64,000 nucleotides of DNA from CAWGXZ01 sp963826695 (lineage in GTDB: Bacteria; Pseudomonadota; Gammaproteobacteria; Burkholderiales; Burkholderiaceae_C): NCBI GenBank assembly GCA_963826695.1, contig CAWGXZ010000004.1, positions 124,001-188,000 of the forward strand, given 5' to 3'. This document shows positions 35,395 to 42,746 of this stretch, in pieces. The translations under genes were made by a program, and so were the position numbers. A model generated the notes under the pieces. It saw only the letters and a program-made list of their open reading frames with translations. It made no database searches and was not told the origin of the DNA. Position 1 is the stretch's first letter, and each line of letters opens with the position of its first letter.

Positions 35395-36366
35395 GTGACC
35401 GTCCCGATTCCCCTCGCGCGCCGAACCGTCTGCGCGCTGGCCCTGGCGCTTGCCGCCGGCGGCGCGCTGGCGCAGGCCTGGCCGAACCGCCCGATCCGCA
35501 TCGTCGTGCCGTATCCGCCCGGCGGCTCGTCGGACATCATCGCCCGCGCGATCAGCCAGCCGCTTTCCGAAGCGCTGAAGCAGACCGTCGTGGTCGAGAA
35601 CAAGCCCGGCGCCAACGGCAACACCGGTGCCGACTTCGTCGCCAAGGCGACCGACGGCCACACGCTGCTGCTCTGCGACGTCGGCGCGCTGGCGATCACG
35701 CCGTCGGTCTACACCAAGCTGCCGTTCGACCCGTCGAAGGACCTCGTCGGCGTGACGATGCTGGCGTATTCACCGCACCTGCTGGTGGTGCATCCGTCGG
35801 TGCCGGCGAACAACCTCAAGGAGCTGGTTGCCCTTTCGCAGCGGCAGAAGCTCAACTTCGCGGTCACCGCGATCGGCAGCGCGCCGCACCTGGCCGGCGT
35901 TGCCGTCGAGCAGGCCACCGGCGCCAAGTGGGAATACATCCCCTACAAGGGTGGGTCGCAGGCGATCGGCGACACCATCGGCGGCACGACGCAGGTTCTG
36001 ATGAACGGCATGCTGGCAACGCTGCCGCACGTGCAGTCCGGCAAGCTGAAGGTGCTGGGTGTCTCGAAAGCCACCCGCATGCCGCTGTTGGGGCAGGTGC
36101 CGACGATTGCCGAGCAGGGCGTGAAGGGCTTCGAGTCGGGCACCTGGCAGGGGCTGCTGGCGCCGGCCGGCACGCCGCCGGCGGTGATGCAGCGCATTGC
36201 CGCGGAAGCCACCCGCATCATCCGCTCGCCGCAGGTTCGCGAACTTCTGGTGCCGCAGGGCGCCGAGGTGCACACCATGACAAGCGCCGAGTTCGCAACC
36301 TTCTTCGAGCGTGAGCGCCGCAACTGGGCGGCAGTGGTCGCCAAGGCCGGCGTCAAGCTGGATTGA
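35395..36366 (+). CDS. Bug/TctC-family periplasmic solute-binding protein
   Basis: 323-residue receptor beginning at a GTG preceded by AAGGAA. Signal peptide: TVCALALALAAGGALAQA. Motifs: IRIVVPYPPGGSSDIIARAI, VENKPGANGNTGADFVAKAT, and EYIPYKGGSQAIGDTIGGTT. It is the second TctC protein of the sugar-acid operon, directly after gudD by 46 bases, and probably binds glucarate, galactarate or a uronate (inference). Confidence 0.92.
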   Translation: MTVPIPLARRTVCALALALAAGGALAQAWPNRPIRIVVPYPPGGSSDIIARAISQPLSEALKQTVVVENKPGANGNTGADFVAKATDGHTLLLCDVGALAITPSVYTKLPFDPSKDLVGVTMLAYSPHLLVVHPSVPANNLKELVALSQRQKLNFAVTAIGSAPHLAGVAVEQATGAKWEYIPYKGGSQAIGDTIGGTTQVLMNGMLATLPHVQSGKLKVLGVSKATRMPLLGQVPTIAEQGVKGFESGTWQGLLAPAGTPPAVMQRIAAEATRIIRSPQVRELLVPQGAEVHTMTSAEFATFFERERRNWAAVVAKAGVKLD

Positions 36367-36367
36367 G

Positions 36368-36490
36368 GAAGGTGTGAGTAAACCTACTGCGCAGCCCGAT
36401 CTCGCATCTCCGGTGCTCGCCGGACGCCATGTCCGGCTGCGCTCCTCAATGCGACCTCGAGCCGCTCGCTACGGTTTCTTTCACACCTTC
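36368..36490. repeat. palindromic intergenic element, copy 2 (longer)
   Basis: The arms GAAGGTGTGA (36368-36377) and TCACACCTTC (36481-36490) are identical to those of copy 1, and identity continues inwards: GTxAACCTxCTGCGC after the left arm and GTTTCTT before the right arm. The centre is about 76 bases longer than in copy 1 and carries its own hairpin, CCGGAC-GCCAT-GTCCGG (36419-36435). It starts two bases after the stop of the preceding TctC gene, the same position as copy 1. The remaining bases to 36603 show no gene. Confidence 0.75.
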
Positions 36491-36603
36491 TAAAGCGTGC
36501 GGCGGCCCGCTCGCGCGGCACGCCTGATACCCGCAAGCGAGCGCGCAGACCGGCGACCCGCACTTCACACCTGGCGCCAACTGGCGCAAACCAAGGAAAC
36601 ACC

Positions 36604-37413
36604 ATGAGAGAAAACCGCCTTCGCACCCTGTGGAAATCCGGCGGCGCCGCCGTCAACGGCTGGCTGGCGATCCCGAACAGCTTCTCCGCCGAGACCATGG
36701 CGCACCAGGGCTGGGACTCGCTGACCATCGACCTGCAGCACGGCGTCGTCGACTACCAGGCGATGGTGACGATGCTGCAGGCGATCTCGACCACGTCGAC
36801 GGTGCCGGTGGTGCGCGTGCCCTGGCTCGAGCCGGGCATCCTGATGAAGACGCTCGACGCCGGCGCCTACGGCGTGATCTGCCCGATGGTCAACACCCGC
36901 GAGGACGCGCAGAAGCTCGTCGCCTGGACGCACTATGCACCGCGCGGCACGCGCAGCTTCGGCCCCGTTCGCGCACTTCTCTACAGCGGCGCCGACTACC
37001 CGCAATATGCCAACGACACCATCGTCACCTTCGCGATGATCGAGACGGCGCAGGCGCTCGACAACCTCGACGACATCCTTTCCGTCGAAGGGCTCGACGC
37101 CATCTACATCGGCCCGTCGGACCTGTCGCTCTCGCTCGGCTGCACGCCGACGATGGACGACCTCGACCCGAAGGCAGCCGAAGCCGTCGACCACATCCTG
37201 TCGCGCGCAAAGGCGCACGGCGTCGTGGCCGGCATCCACAACTCGGGGCCCGAGTCGGCGCTGAAGCGCATTGCCAAGGGCTTCCAGTTCGTGACCATCA
37301 GCTCGGACGCGCGGTTGATTGCCGCCGGCGCCCAGCAGGTGATCGCCACGATGCGCAAAGGCCAGAACGCACCGGCCGCTGCCGCCCCGTCGCCCGCTAC
37401 CGGCGGCTACTGA
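36604..37413 (+). CDS. garL: HpcH/HpaI-type aldolase, 2-dehydro-3-deoxyglucarate aldolase
   Basis: 269-residue class II aldolase cleaving 5-keto-4-deoxyglucarate or 2-keto-3-deoxyglucarate to pyruvate and tartronate semialdehyde. Motifs: NGWLAIPNSFSAETMAHQG, TIDLQHGVVDYQAMVTML with the catalytic His, PMVNTREDAQKLVAW, GTRSFGP, MIETAQALDNLDDIL with the metal-binding Glu, and AIYIGPSDLSLSLG with the metal-binding Asp. Its place between the dehydratases and GarR fits GarL. Confidence 0.9.
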   Translation: MRENRLRTLWKSGGAAVNGWLAIPNSFSAETMAHQGWDSLTIDLQHGVVDYQAMVTMLQAISTTSTVPVVRVPWLEPGILMKTLDAGAYGVICPMVNTREDAQKLVAWTHYAPRGTRSFGPVRALLYSGADYPQYANDTIVTFAMIETAQALDNLDDILSVEGLDAIYIGPSDLSLSLGCTPTMDDLDPKAAEAVDHILSRAKAHGVVAGIHNSGPESALKRIAKGFQFVTISSDARLIAAGAQQVIATMRKGQNAPAAAAPSPATGGY

Positions 37414-37444
37414 TCCCCCGAAACCCCCAACCAAAGGAACTGCA

Positions 37445-38338
37445 ATGAAACTCGGATTCATCGGCCTCGGCATCATGGGCGCGCCCATGGCCTTGCACCT
37501 CGTCAACGCCGGCCACCAGCTGTTCGTCAACACGTTCGGCAAACTGCCCGACAGCATTGCCGCCTCGTCGGCCATTCCGTGCTCGACCGGCGAGGAAGTC
37601 GCGCGCAGCGCCGAGATCATCTTCACGATGGTTCCGGACACGCCCGACGTCGAAGCCGTGCTGTTCACCGAGCACGGCGTTGCCGCAGGCCTGGCTGGCG
37701 GCAGCGGCAAGATCGTCGTCGACATGAGCTCGATCTCGCCGATGGCGACCAAGACCTTCGCGCAGAAAATCAACGCGCTCGGTGCCGACTACATCGACGC
37801 GCCGGTCTCGGGCGGCGAGGTCGGTGCCAAGGCAGCCTCGCTGACCATCATGTGCGGCGGCCCGGAAGGCGCCTTCGAGAAGGTGCGTCCGCTGCTCGAA
37901 CTGATGGGCAAGAACATCACGCTGGTCGGCGGCAACGGCGACGGCCAGACCACCAAGGTGGCGAACCAGATCATCGTCGCGCTGAACATCGCCGCGGTCG
38001 GCGAGGCGCTGCTGTTCGCCAGCAAGGCCGGCGCCGACCCGGCCAAGGTGCGCCAGGCGCTGATGGGCGGCTTTGCCTCCAGCCGCATCCTCGAGATCCA
38101 CGGCGAGCGGATGATCAAGCGCACCTTCGATCCGGGCTTCCGCATCAAGCTGCACCAGAAGGACCTCAACCTCGCGTTGCAAGGTGCGCGCGAACTCGGC
38201 ATCGCACTGCCGCAGACCGCCAATGCGGCTCAGCTCATGCAGTCCTGCGCCGCCAACGGCATGGCCGAGCTCGATCACTCGGCACTGGTCCGGGCGCTGG
38301 AGCTGATGGCCGGGCACGAGGTGGCCAAGGCGGGTTGA
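37445..38338 (+). CDS. garR: tartronate semialdehyde reductase (2-hydroxy-3-oxopropionate reductase)
   Basis: 297-residue beta-hydroxyacid dehydrogenase reducing tartronate semialdehyde to D-glycerate. Rossmann motif KLGFIGLGIMGAPMALHLVN, substrate motif DYIDAPVSGGEVGAKAA, catalytic Lys in TTKVANQIIVALNIAAVGEA, and the C-terminal RIKLHQKDLNLAL helix, all as in GarR/GlxR. Its product glycerate is the substrate of the glycerate kinase encoded earlier in the operon, closing the pathway. It is the last gene of the operon. Confidence 0.93.
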   Translation: MKLGFIGLGIMGAPMALHLVNAGHQLFVNTFGKLPDSIAASSAIPCSTGEEVARSAEIIFTMVPDTPDVEAVLFTEHGVAAGLAGGSGKIVVDMSSISPMATKTFAQKINALGADYIDAPVSGGEVGAKAASLTIMCGGPEGAFEKVRPLLELMGKNITLVGGNGDGQTTKVANQIIVALNIAAVGEALLFASKAGADPAKVRQALMGGFASSRILEIHGERMIKRTFDPGFRIKLHQKDLNLALQGARELGIALPQTANAAQLMQSCAANGMAELDHSALVRALELMAGHEVAKAG

Positions 38339-38413
38339 GAGGGCAAGCCGACGCAAACGCCGACGAGCGCGTGCCGGGCTTCGGCCGGCGTAGGGCAGCG
38401 AGTCGGGTACGCC

Positions 38414-38668
38414 TCAGTGGTGATCCCGGCACGCTGCGACGAGCACGGTGTCGCCTTCGATGGCATAGACCAATCGATGCGTGTCGTCGATGCGTCGTGA
38501 CCAGAATCCGGCGAGCTGGTGCTTCAGCGGCTCCGGCTTGCCGACGCCGGTGAACGGCTCGCGCTGGATGGCCTTCAGCAGGTCGTTGACGCGCCTCAGC
38601 GTCTTTCGGTCCTGACCTTGCCAATGGACGTATTCGGCCCAGGCAACATCAGAGAACTTGATCGGCAT
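38414..38668 (-). CDS. yoeB: YoeB-family mRNA interferase toxin
   Basis: 84-residue RelE-superfamily ribosome-dependent endoribonuclease. Typical YoeB segments: FSDVAWAEYVHWQGQDRKTL, GKPEPLKHQLAGFWSRRIDD and THRLVYAIEGDTVLVAACRDHH. The C-terminal catalytic pair of YoeB is normally His-Tyr; here it is His-His, so the last aromatic residue is missing. Start and antitoxin stop overlap by 20 bases. Activity may be altered. Confidence 0.9.
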   Translation of the reverse strand: MPIKFSDVAWAEYVHWQGQDRKTLRRVNDLLKAIQREPFTGVGKPEPLKHQLAGFWSRRIDDTHRLVYAIEGDTVLVAACRDHH

Positions 38669-38915
38669 TGATCAACTCGCGAACCGTCCCACCACCGGCG
38701 CGGAGTTGCTCCACCGACTCCATCAGTCGCTTCGCGCGTTTCGGGTCACGCAAGAGGTAGGCGGTTTCCTCGAGCGAGTTGAAATCGTCGAGCGACATGA
38801 TCACAACCGGCTTGCCGCGCTGCGTGGTGACGATGACAGGGGCGTGGTCATCGTTGACCTTGCGCATCACCTCGGAGAGATGCGCTCGGGTATGGCTGAA
38901 GGTCAGTGCTTCCAT
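38649..38915 (-). CDS. yefM: YefM-family antitoxin (Phd/YefM)
   Basis: 88-residue antitoxin with the Phd/YefM DNA-binding N-terminus (MEALTFSHTRAHLSEVMRKV) and the segment PVIVTTQRGKPVVIMSLDDF, followed by the toxin-neutralising C-terminal tail. It precedes and overlaps yoeB, so the pair forms a type II toxin-antitoxin operon that represses its own promoter. The ATG at 38915 gives the standard N-terminus. Confidence 0.92.
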   Translation of the reverse strand: MEALTFSHTRAHLSEVMRKVNDDHAPVIVTTQRGKPVVIMSLDDFNSLEETAYLLRDPKRAKRLMESVEQLRAGGGTVRELINADQVL

Positions 38916-39066
38916 GGCGGGATTATCGAAAAGATCGTACAAAGTTAAGACCTAACCTTACTGAATCGGGCGCCGATCGTCAACCGGCGGACGGCAACCC
39001 CCAATCGGAAACAATCGACGTGAATTGATAAACTAACTACTCATTTTCAGACGAAAGAGTAGGCAG
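38916..39066. promoter_or_regulatory. divergent toxin-antitoxin promoter region with a HipB-type inverted repeat
   Basis: The 151-base gap between yefM (minus) and hipB (plus) is AT-richer than its surroundings. Just before the hipB start, CTACTC (39037-39042) and GAGTAG (39057-39062) form a perfect inverted repeat with a 14-base spacer, a suitable autoregulatory operator. Next to yefM the sequence TCGTACAAAGTTAAG is reminiscent of YefM operator cores containing GTACA. Confidence 0.45.
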
Positions 39067-39399
39067 ATGAGCATAACCACCGCATTGGTGTCTGCACGCA
39101 AGTCAGCCGGCCTGACCCAGGCCGAACTCGCCGCGCGCGCCGGGCTGAGCCGGATGACCGTCCAGCGCATCGAAGCCGGCGACATCGATCCGCGCCTTTC
39201 GACGCTGCTCGAAATGGCACGCGTGCTCGGCATGGAGCTGATGATGGTGCCCGGCGAGCTGCGGCCCGATGTCGAAGGCTTCCTGCGCTCGGGCGGCCGC
39301 GTCATCGGCCAGCCGCCCGGCGCCGGCGCGCCGCAGTCGGTGGTCGATATCCTGCGCCAGCCGGCCGACGCCGAGGGCAAGAACGAAGACAAGCCGTGA
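39067..39399 (+). CDS. hipB: HipB-like helix-turn-helix antitoxin
   Basis: 110-residue XRE-family protein; the helix-turn-helix is at about residues 10-60 (KSAGLTQAELAARAGLSRMT, VQRIEAGDIDPRLSTLLEMA). Its stop overlaps the GTG start of the HipA-type frame, the usual hipBA arrangement. HipB proteins neutralise HipA and repress the operon. Since the HipA kinase domain is lost here, this may now be an orphan regulator. Confidence 0.85.
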   Translation: MSITTALVSARKSAGLTQAELAARAGLSRMTVQRIEAGDIDPRLSTLLEMARVLGMELMMVPGELRPDVEGFLRSGGRVIGQPPGAGAPQSVVDILRQPADAEGKNEDKP

Positions 39400-40091
39400 G
39401 CACCTCGATCCGCACCCTGCGGATGTACTTGCACCAGCCCGACGGCACGCGGCGCGCGATCGGCTACCTCTCGCAATACGGCGACATCCTGCGCGTCTCG
39501 TTCGACCGCGACTACATCGACGACCCCGCGCGGCCGGTGCTCTCGCTCAGCTACCAGGGCGCGACCGAAGCCGCGACACGCGAAATCCTCACCTCGGCGC
39601 GCGACGCCCGGCTGGTGCGCAACGACGGCCGCTGGCCGGCGTACTTCCAGAACCTGCTGCCCGAAGGCCACAACCGCGAGCGCCTGGCCGAGGAGCGGCA
39701 CTGCAGCCCCGACGACGAATTCGAGCTGCTGGCCTTCAAGATGTGCGGCGTGGACCTGACGCGCATCGATGGCGTCGACGTGACCACGGCGCTGGCGGTC
39801 GTCAGCGAGACGGGGGCGGACATGTCTCGCTTTCCCAGCGTAGAGCACTTTGCGAGCTGGCTGGGCTTGTGTCCCGGCACCAAGATCACGGGCGGCAAAG
39901 TGATGAGCGGCAAGTCCAAGCGCTGCGCCAACCGGGCGGCCCAGGCCCTGCGGCTGGCCGCCGCGGCGCTGCGCACCAGCCAGTCAGCCCTGGGCGCGTA
40001 CTTCCGGCGGATGTGCTCGCGCATGGACAAACCCAAGGCGGTCACCGCTGCGGCTCGCAGGCTCGGGCGGCTGATCTACACGATGCGTTGA
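39396..40091 (+). pseudogene. hipA: HipA N-terminal fragment fused in frame to an IS110-family transposase C-terminus
   Basis: The first about 115 residues are the HipA N-terminal subdomain (LRMYLHQPDGTRRAIGYLSQ, FDRDYIDDPARPVLSLSYQG, FQNLLPEGHNRERLAEE, DDEFELLAFKMCG). From about 39748 the sequence becomes the C-terminal part of an IS110-type transposase (GVDLTRIDGVDVTTALAVVS, HFASWLGLCPGTKITGGKVM, ANRAAQALRLAAAALRTSQS). The HipA kinase core is missing, so this chain cannot be an active toxin. The join keeps one reading frame, giving a 231-residue chimera that may or may not be expressed. Confidence 0.85.
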
Positions 40092-40240
40092 CCAAGGGCG
40101 AGGAATACGTCGACCAAGGCCAGGACTACTACGAAGAACGCTATCGGCAACGGGTGCTGCGCCAGATGTCTCAACGTGCGAACAGATGGGAATGAAGCTC
40201 GTTTCTTCGGAACAGACTGCCTGAAACGCCTTTCGAAACC
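39745..40240 (+). mobile_element. truncated IS110-family element (3' part only)
   Basis: Only the C-terminal third of a transposase remains. After the stop at 40091 the family sequence continues in other frames (LTKGEEYVDQGQDYYEERYR, then RQRVLRQMSQRAN), showing at least two further frameshifts and decay. The left end was lost together with the HipA kinase region. It is a different element from the one at 41210. Confidence 0.75.
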
Positions 40241-40308
40241 AGTCACTTGAGGTTTGCTTCTTAAGAGGCGTCAATCATGAACCGTAACATAGCAGCCACT
40301 CGTTCATC

Positions 40309-40530
40309 TTATCTACGTTTTACAAATTTGGCGGCGAAAAAGGTAAGTCGAAGCCCTATCACGTAAATGAGATATGCGATACTCAACCAAGCCGCAGTTG
40401 AAACGAAATATAAATTATCACTGGAGCCAGGTGGAATTGCGTCCATGATAACCCTCATCGGCCCTAGAAAAGCCAAGAATATCCAGACAACCAAAAACAA
40501 AATCCGAAGAGATCGGAACCATATTGGCAA
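40309..40530 (-). CDS. small two-helix membrane protein, hypothetical
   Basis: 73-residue frame with two likely transmembrane helices (ILFLVVWIFLAFLGPMRVIM and AAWLSIAYLIYVIGLRLTFF) and a basic end (AKFVKRR). It starts with TTG, and an upstream in-frame stop excludes a longer form. Base composition is much poorer in GC than the rest of the window. It lies downstream of the broken TIR gene on the same strand; given the other frameshifts here it could be a membrane tail of that gene. No family recognised. Confidence 0.4.
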   Translation of the reverse strand: MPIWFRSLRILFLVVWIFLAFLGPMRVIMDAIPPGSSDNLYFVSTAAWLSIAYLIYVIGLRLTFFAAKFVKRR

Positions 40531-40596
40531 ACGGGAAATGGAAAAACCTCAGCCTGAAACGCCTTACTCCAAATACAATACTTTGTCCAAAAATGA

Positions 40597-41074
40597 CTAT
40601 GAGCATCTAGCACCACATTCTATTTGAGCGCTTACTGCCTCATTAGTTCCGCTCGGCTGAACTATATCGACGGATGTTGGCTGTTTCGACTTCTTGCCTA
40701 TAATTTTTTGAACGCTCTGAACAACACTGCGAATTGCATGATCCGAATTTTGAAACCAGTTGGCTGCCTGATGTGAACGAAACGCAAGAGGTATTCGAAT
40801 GGGATGAAGCATGATCGGGACTAGAGAGCCCTTCTCCGCGCCGTGGGTTGCCTCATTCAGAACCCATTCAGAATCCACTGAACTATATCGAGCAGAATCA
40901 CTGCAACACAATCAGAAGCGTCAATTGCCTCTTGAGTCACACGATGATAGTTTTGCCCAGCGCCGATTTTGCGATCCCACCAAACTGAAAGTCCAAAGCC
41001 CTCGAGCTGCTGCGCTATTTTGCTAGCCGAGAGAGCTCGTCCTCATGTGCGTAGCTCAAGAAAATATCGTACAT
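40597..41074 (-). pseudogene. TIR-domain protein, broken by two frameshifts
   Basis: Reading the minus strand from an ATG at 41074 (AAGGTAGG ribosome-binding site just before) gives MYDIFLSYAHEDELSRLA. After a missing base near 41015-41024 it continues KIAQQLEGFGLSVWWDRKIG and ends AIDASDCVAVILL; after a second break near 40885-40900 it continues SSVDSEWVLNEATHGAEKGS and LVPIMLHPIRIPLAFRSHQA. This is a complete TIR domain, including the conserved Glu of the Ser-X-Trp-X3-Glu motif used by NAD-cleaving TIR proteins. Bacterial TIR proteins often act in antiphage defence by depleting NAD. A C-terminal extension of about 50 residues has no recognised domain. Whether the gene is dead or the breaks are assembly errors is open. 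Confidence 0.75.
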
Positions 41075-41201
41075 GAGAACCTACCTTAAGGCTGATTACA
41101 TCGGGCCTATTCGCATAACAGTATGCCTGATCGCCAAAATCTCAGATTTCGCGAGGTCTAAGCGCTTGCATACTTGAACGGCTCCCGGGATCGAATTTGA
41201 C

Positions 41202-41208
41202 GCCTAAC
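41202..41208 (-). other. attC core (R') separated from the rest of attC by the IS
   Basis: On the minus strand this is GTTAGGC, the conserved crossover core of integron attC sites. It directly abuts the left end of the IS at 41209-41210. With the arm at 42747-42868 it makes up a full attC of about 129 bases. The TIR gene starts 128 bases beyond it in the same orientation, as a gene cassette would. Confidence 0.7.
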
Positions 41209-41320
41209 GAATGAAAGGGACTTCCCCGTCCCGAGTACTCCGCGCGAGTTGCGCGGAACGGCGATGCAGTGCCACGATGGGAATTGCGAATCTCATCAAC
41301 TCATTCGGAAGGGGAAGTCC

Positions 41321-42341
41321 ATGACCATTCTGACCGTCGGCATCGATCTCGCCAAGAACGTTTTTGCCGTGCACGGCGTCAATGAGGCCGGCAAGGCCGA
41401 GCTGGTGCGCCCGGCGGTGCCGCGCGCCAAGCTGCACGAGCTGGTCGCCTCCCTGCCGCCGTGCATGATCGGCATGGAGGCGTGCTCCGGCGCCCACCAC
41501 TGGGCGCGGCTGTTCGCCGCCCTCGGCCACACCGTGCGGCTGATCGCGCCGAAGTTCGTCACCCCGTACCGCATGACGCGGCAAGCGCGGCAAGAACGAC
41601 GCGGCCGACGCCGCGGCGATCTGCGAGGCCGTGCAGCGCCCGGACATGCGCTTCGTGCCCGTCAAGACCGACGAGCAGCAGTCGCGGCTGATGGTGCACC
41701 GCGCCCGCCAGGGGTTCGTCGAAGCGCGCACGGCCACCATCAACCGCATCCGCGGCCTGCTCAGCGAGTTCGGCATCGTGCTGCCGCTGAAGGCCGAGCA
41801 CCGTGCGCCGCGAGGCGCGCAGCCACCTGGAAGACCTGCCCGGCTGCGCCAACACCGTCATCGGCGACCTGCTCAGCGAGGTGCACCGGCTGGACGAGCG
41901 CATCGCGCAGTACGACGCGCACATCCACGCGATGGCCCGCGGAAGGACGACCGCGCCCAGCAGCTGATGCGCCTGCCGGCGTGGGCGCGACCACCGCCAC
42001 GGCCATCGCTGGCGATGATCGGCAACGGCCACGACTTCAAGTGCGGCCGGCAGTTCGCGGCCTGGCTGGGCCTGGTGCCGGGGCAGTACAGCTCGGGCGG
42101 CAAGACGCGCCTGGGGCGCATCACCAAGGCCGGCGACGCCTACCTGCGCAGCCTGCTGGTGCTGGGCGCGCGGGCGGTGCTGGCGGCGGCCAAGAACAAG
42201 ACCGACTCGCTCAGCCGCTGGGCCATGGCGCTGGCGGAGCGGCGCGGCTACTGGAGGGCGGTGGTGGCGATCGCGGCGAAGAACGCGCGCATGGCCTGGG
42301 CGGTGCTCGCCAGGGGCGAGGCGTTCAAGATGCCGGCCTGA
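41321..42341 (+). pseudogene. IS110-family transposase (DEDD), several frameshifts
   Basis: Starts MTILTVGIDLAKNVFAVHGV with the first catalytic Asp, then CMIGMEACSGAHHWARLFAA with the Glu. The second half has FAAWLGLVPGQYSSGGKTRL, containing the conserved Ser region of the C-terminal transposase domain. The frame changes near 41575, 41800, 41940, 41985 and 42010; each fragment is still clear family sequence (for example KNDAADAAAICEAVQRPDMR). An intact protein would be about 340 residues. Either the element is dead or the assembly carries many indels here. Confidence 0.85.
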
Positions 42342-42746
42342 GGAGCCGGACCATGCGAGCCATCGTATATCGCCGCGACCCGGCCAACGCCCCGAGGAGC
42401 CGGACCCTGACGTACTCAATCCACCACCGCGTGACGACAAGCGTTGATGAGCAAAGGTTGGACCTGCGCGGGGCGTGCCCGATCAACTCGAGGGCGGCGG
42501 CTGCCCGGCAGACTTGGCTAACGAATGGGTCCCCCGCGCGCGTCTTTCATCAGGGTCCGCAGCCGCGGCATCGCTGAGCCAAGCGCTGCATCAATGACCG
42601 GTTGTAGTTTGTCCAGTCCGCACCTTGGCTCGAAACCATGAGTGCTGGGTCGTCAATGAGGCAGAAGACCGGCAATAGATTCCTTGATTAATCGCTCCGC
42701 GATCGATCAGGGCCAGTTCCGCTTGACGGACGGGGAAGCCCTTGTA
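42342..42746 (+). ncRNA. candidate guide (seeker/bridge) RNA region of the IS1111-type element
   Basis: 405 bases between the transposase stop and the right end, without a coding pattern. In IS110/IS1111 elements a non-coding end encodes a structured RNA that guides the transposase to target and donor DNA. Here CTAACGAATG at 42518-42527 is identical to the left attC/element junction (41204-41213), and TTGTAGTTTG at 42602-42611 is identical to the right element/attC junction (42742-42751). Two such matches inside this short stretch support a guide role. The boundaries and folding of the RNA are not determined. Confidence 0.6.

Larger units (their letters stand above)
41209..42746 (+). mobile_element. 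IS1111-group element of the IS110 family, inserted in an attC site
   Basis: About 1.54 kb. It has subterminal inverted repeats, CTTCCCCGTCC at 41221-41231 and GGACGGGGAAG at 42728-42738, set a few bases in from each end as in the IS1111 group. It carries one transposase frame, a short 5' non-coding end (about 110 bases) and a long 3' non-coding end (about 405 bases). Flanks are the two parts of an attC site: GCCTAACG on the left and GTTTGAGG on the right. The published IS1111-attC subgroup targets attC sites in this way. The exact end bases are uncertain by a few positions. Confidence 0.82.

Noticed and set aside
38941..38960. ACCTAAC next to GTTAAG before yefM as a possible second attC
   Set aside because: No accompanying hairpin arms or matching L sites; it lies in a normal toxin-antitoxin promoter, and AT-rich promoters often give such 7-base matches.
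42518..42611. The two junction-like 10-mers as scars of an earlier nested IS insertion
   Set aside because: Only about 94 bases lie between them with no transposase sequence, and a nested copy would also leave the GGGCTTCCCC-type inverted repeats, which are not there.
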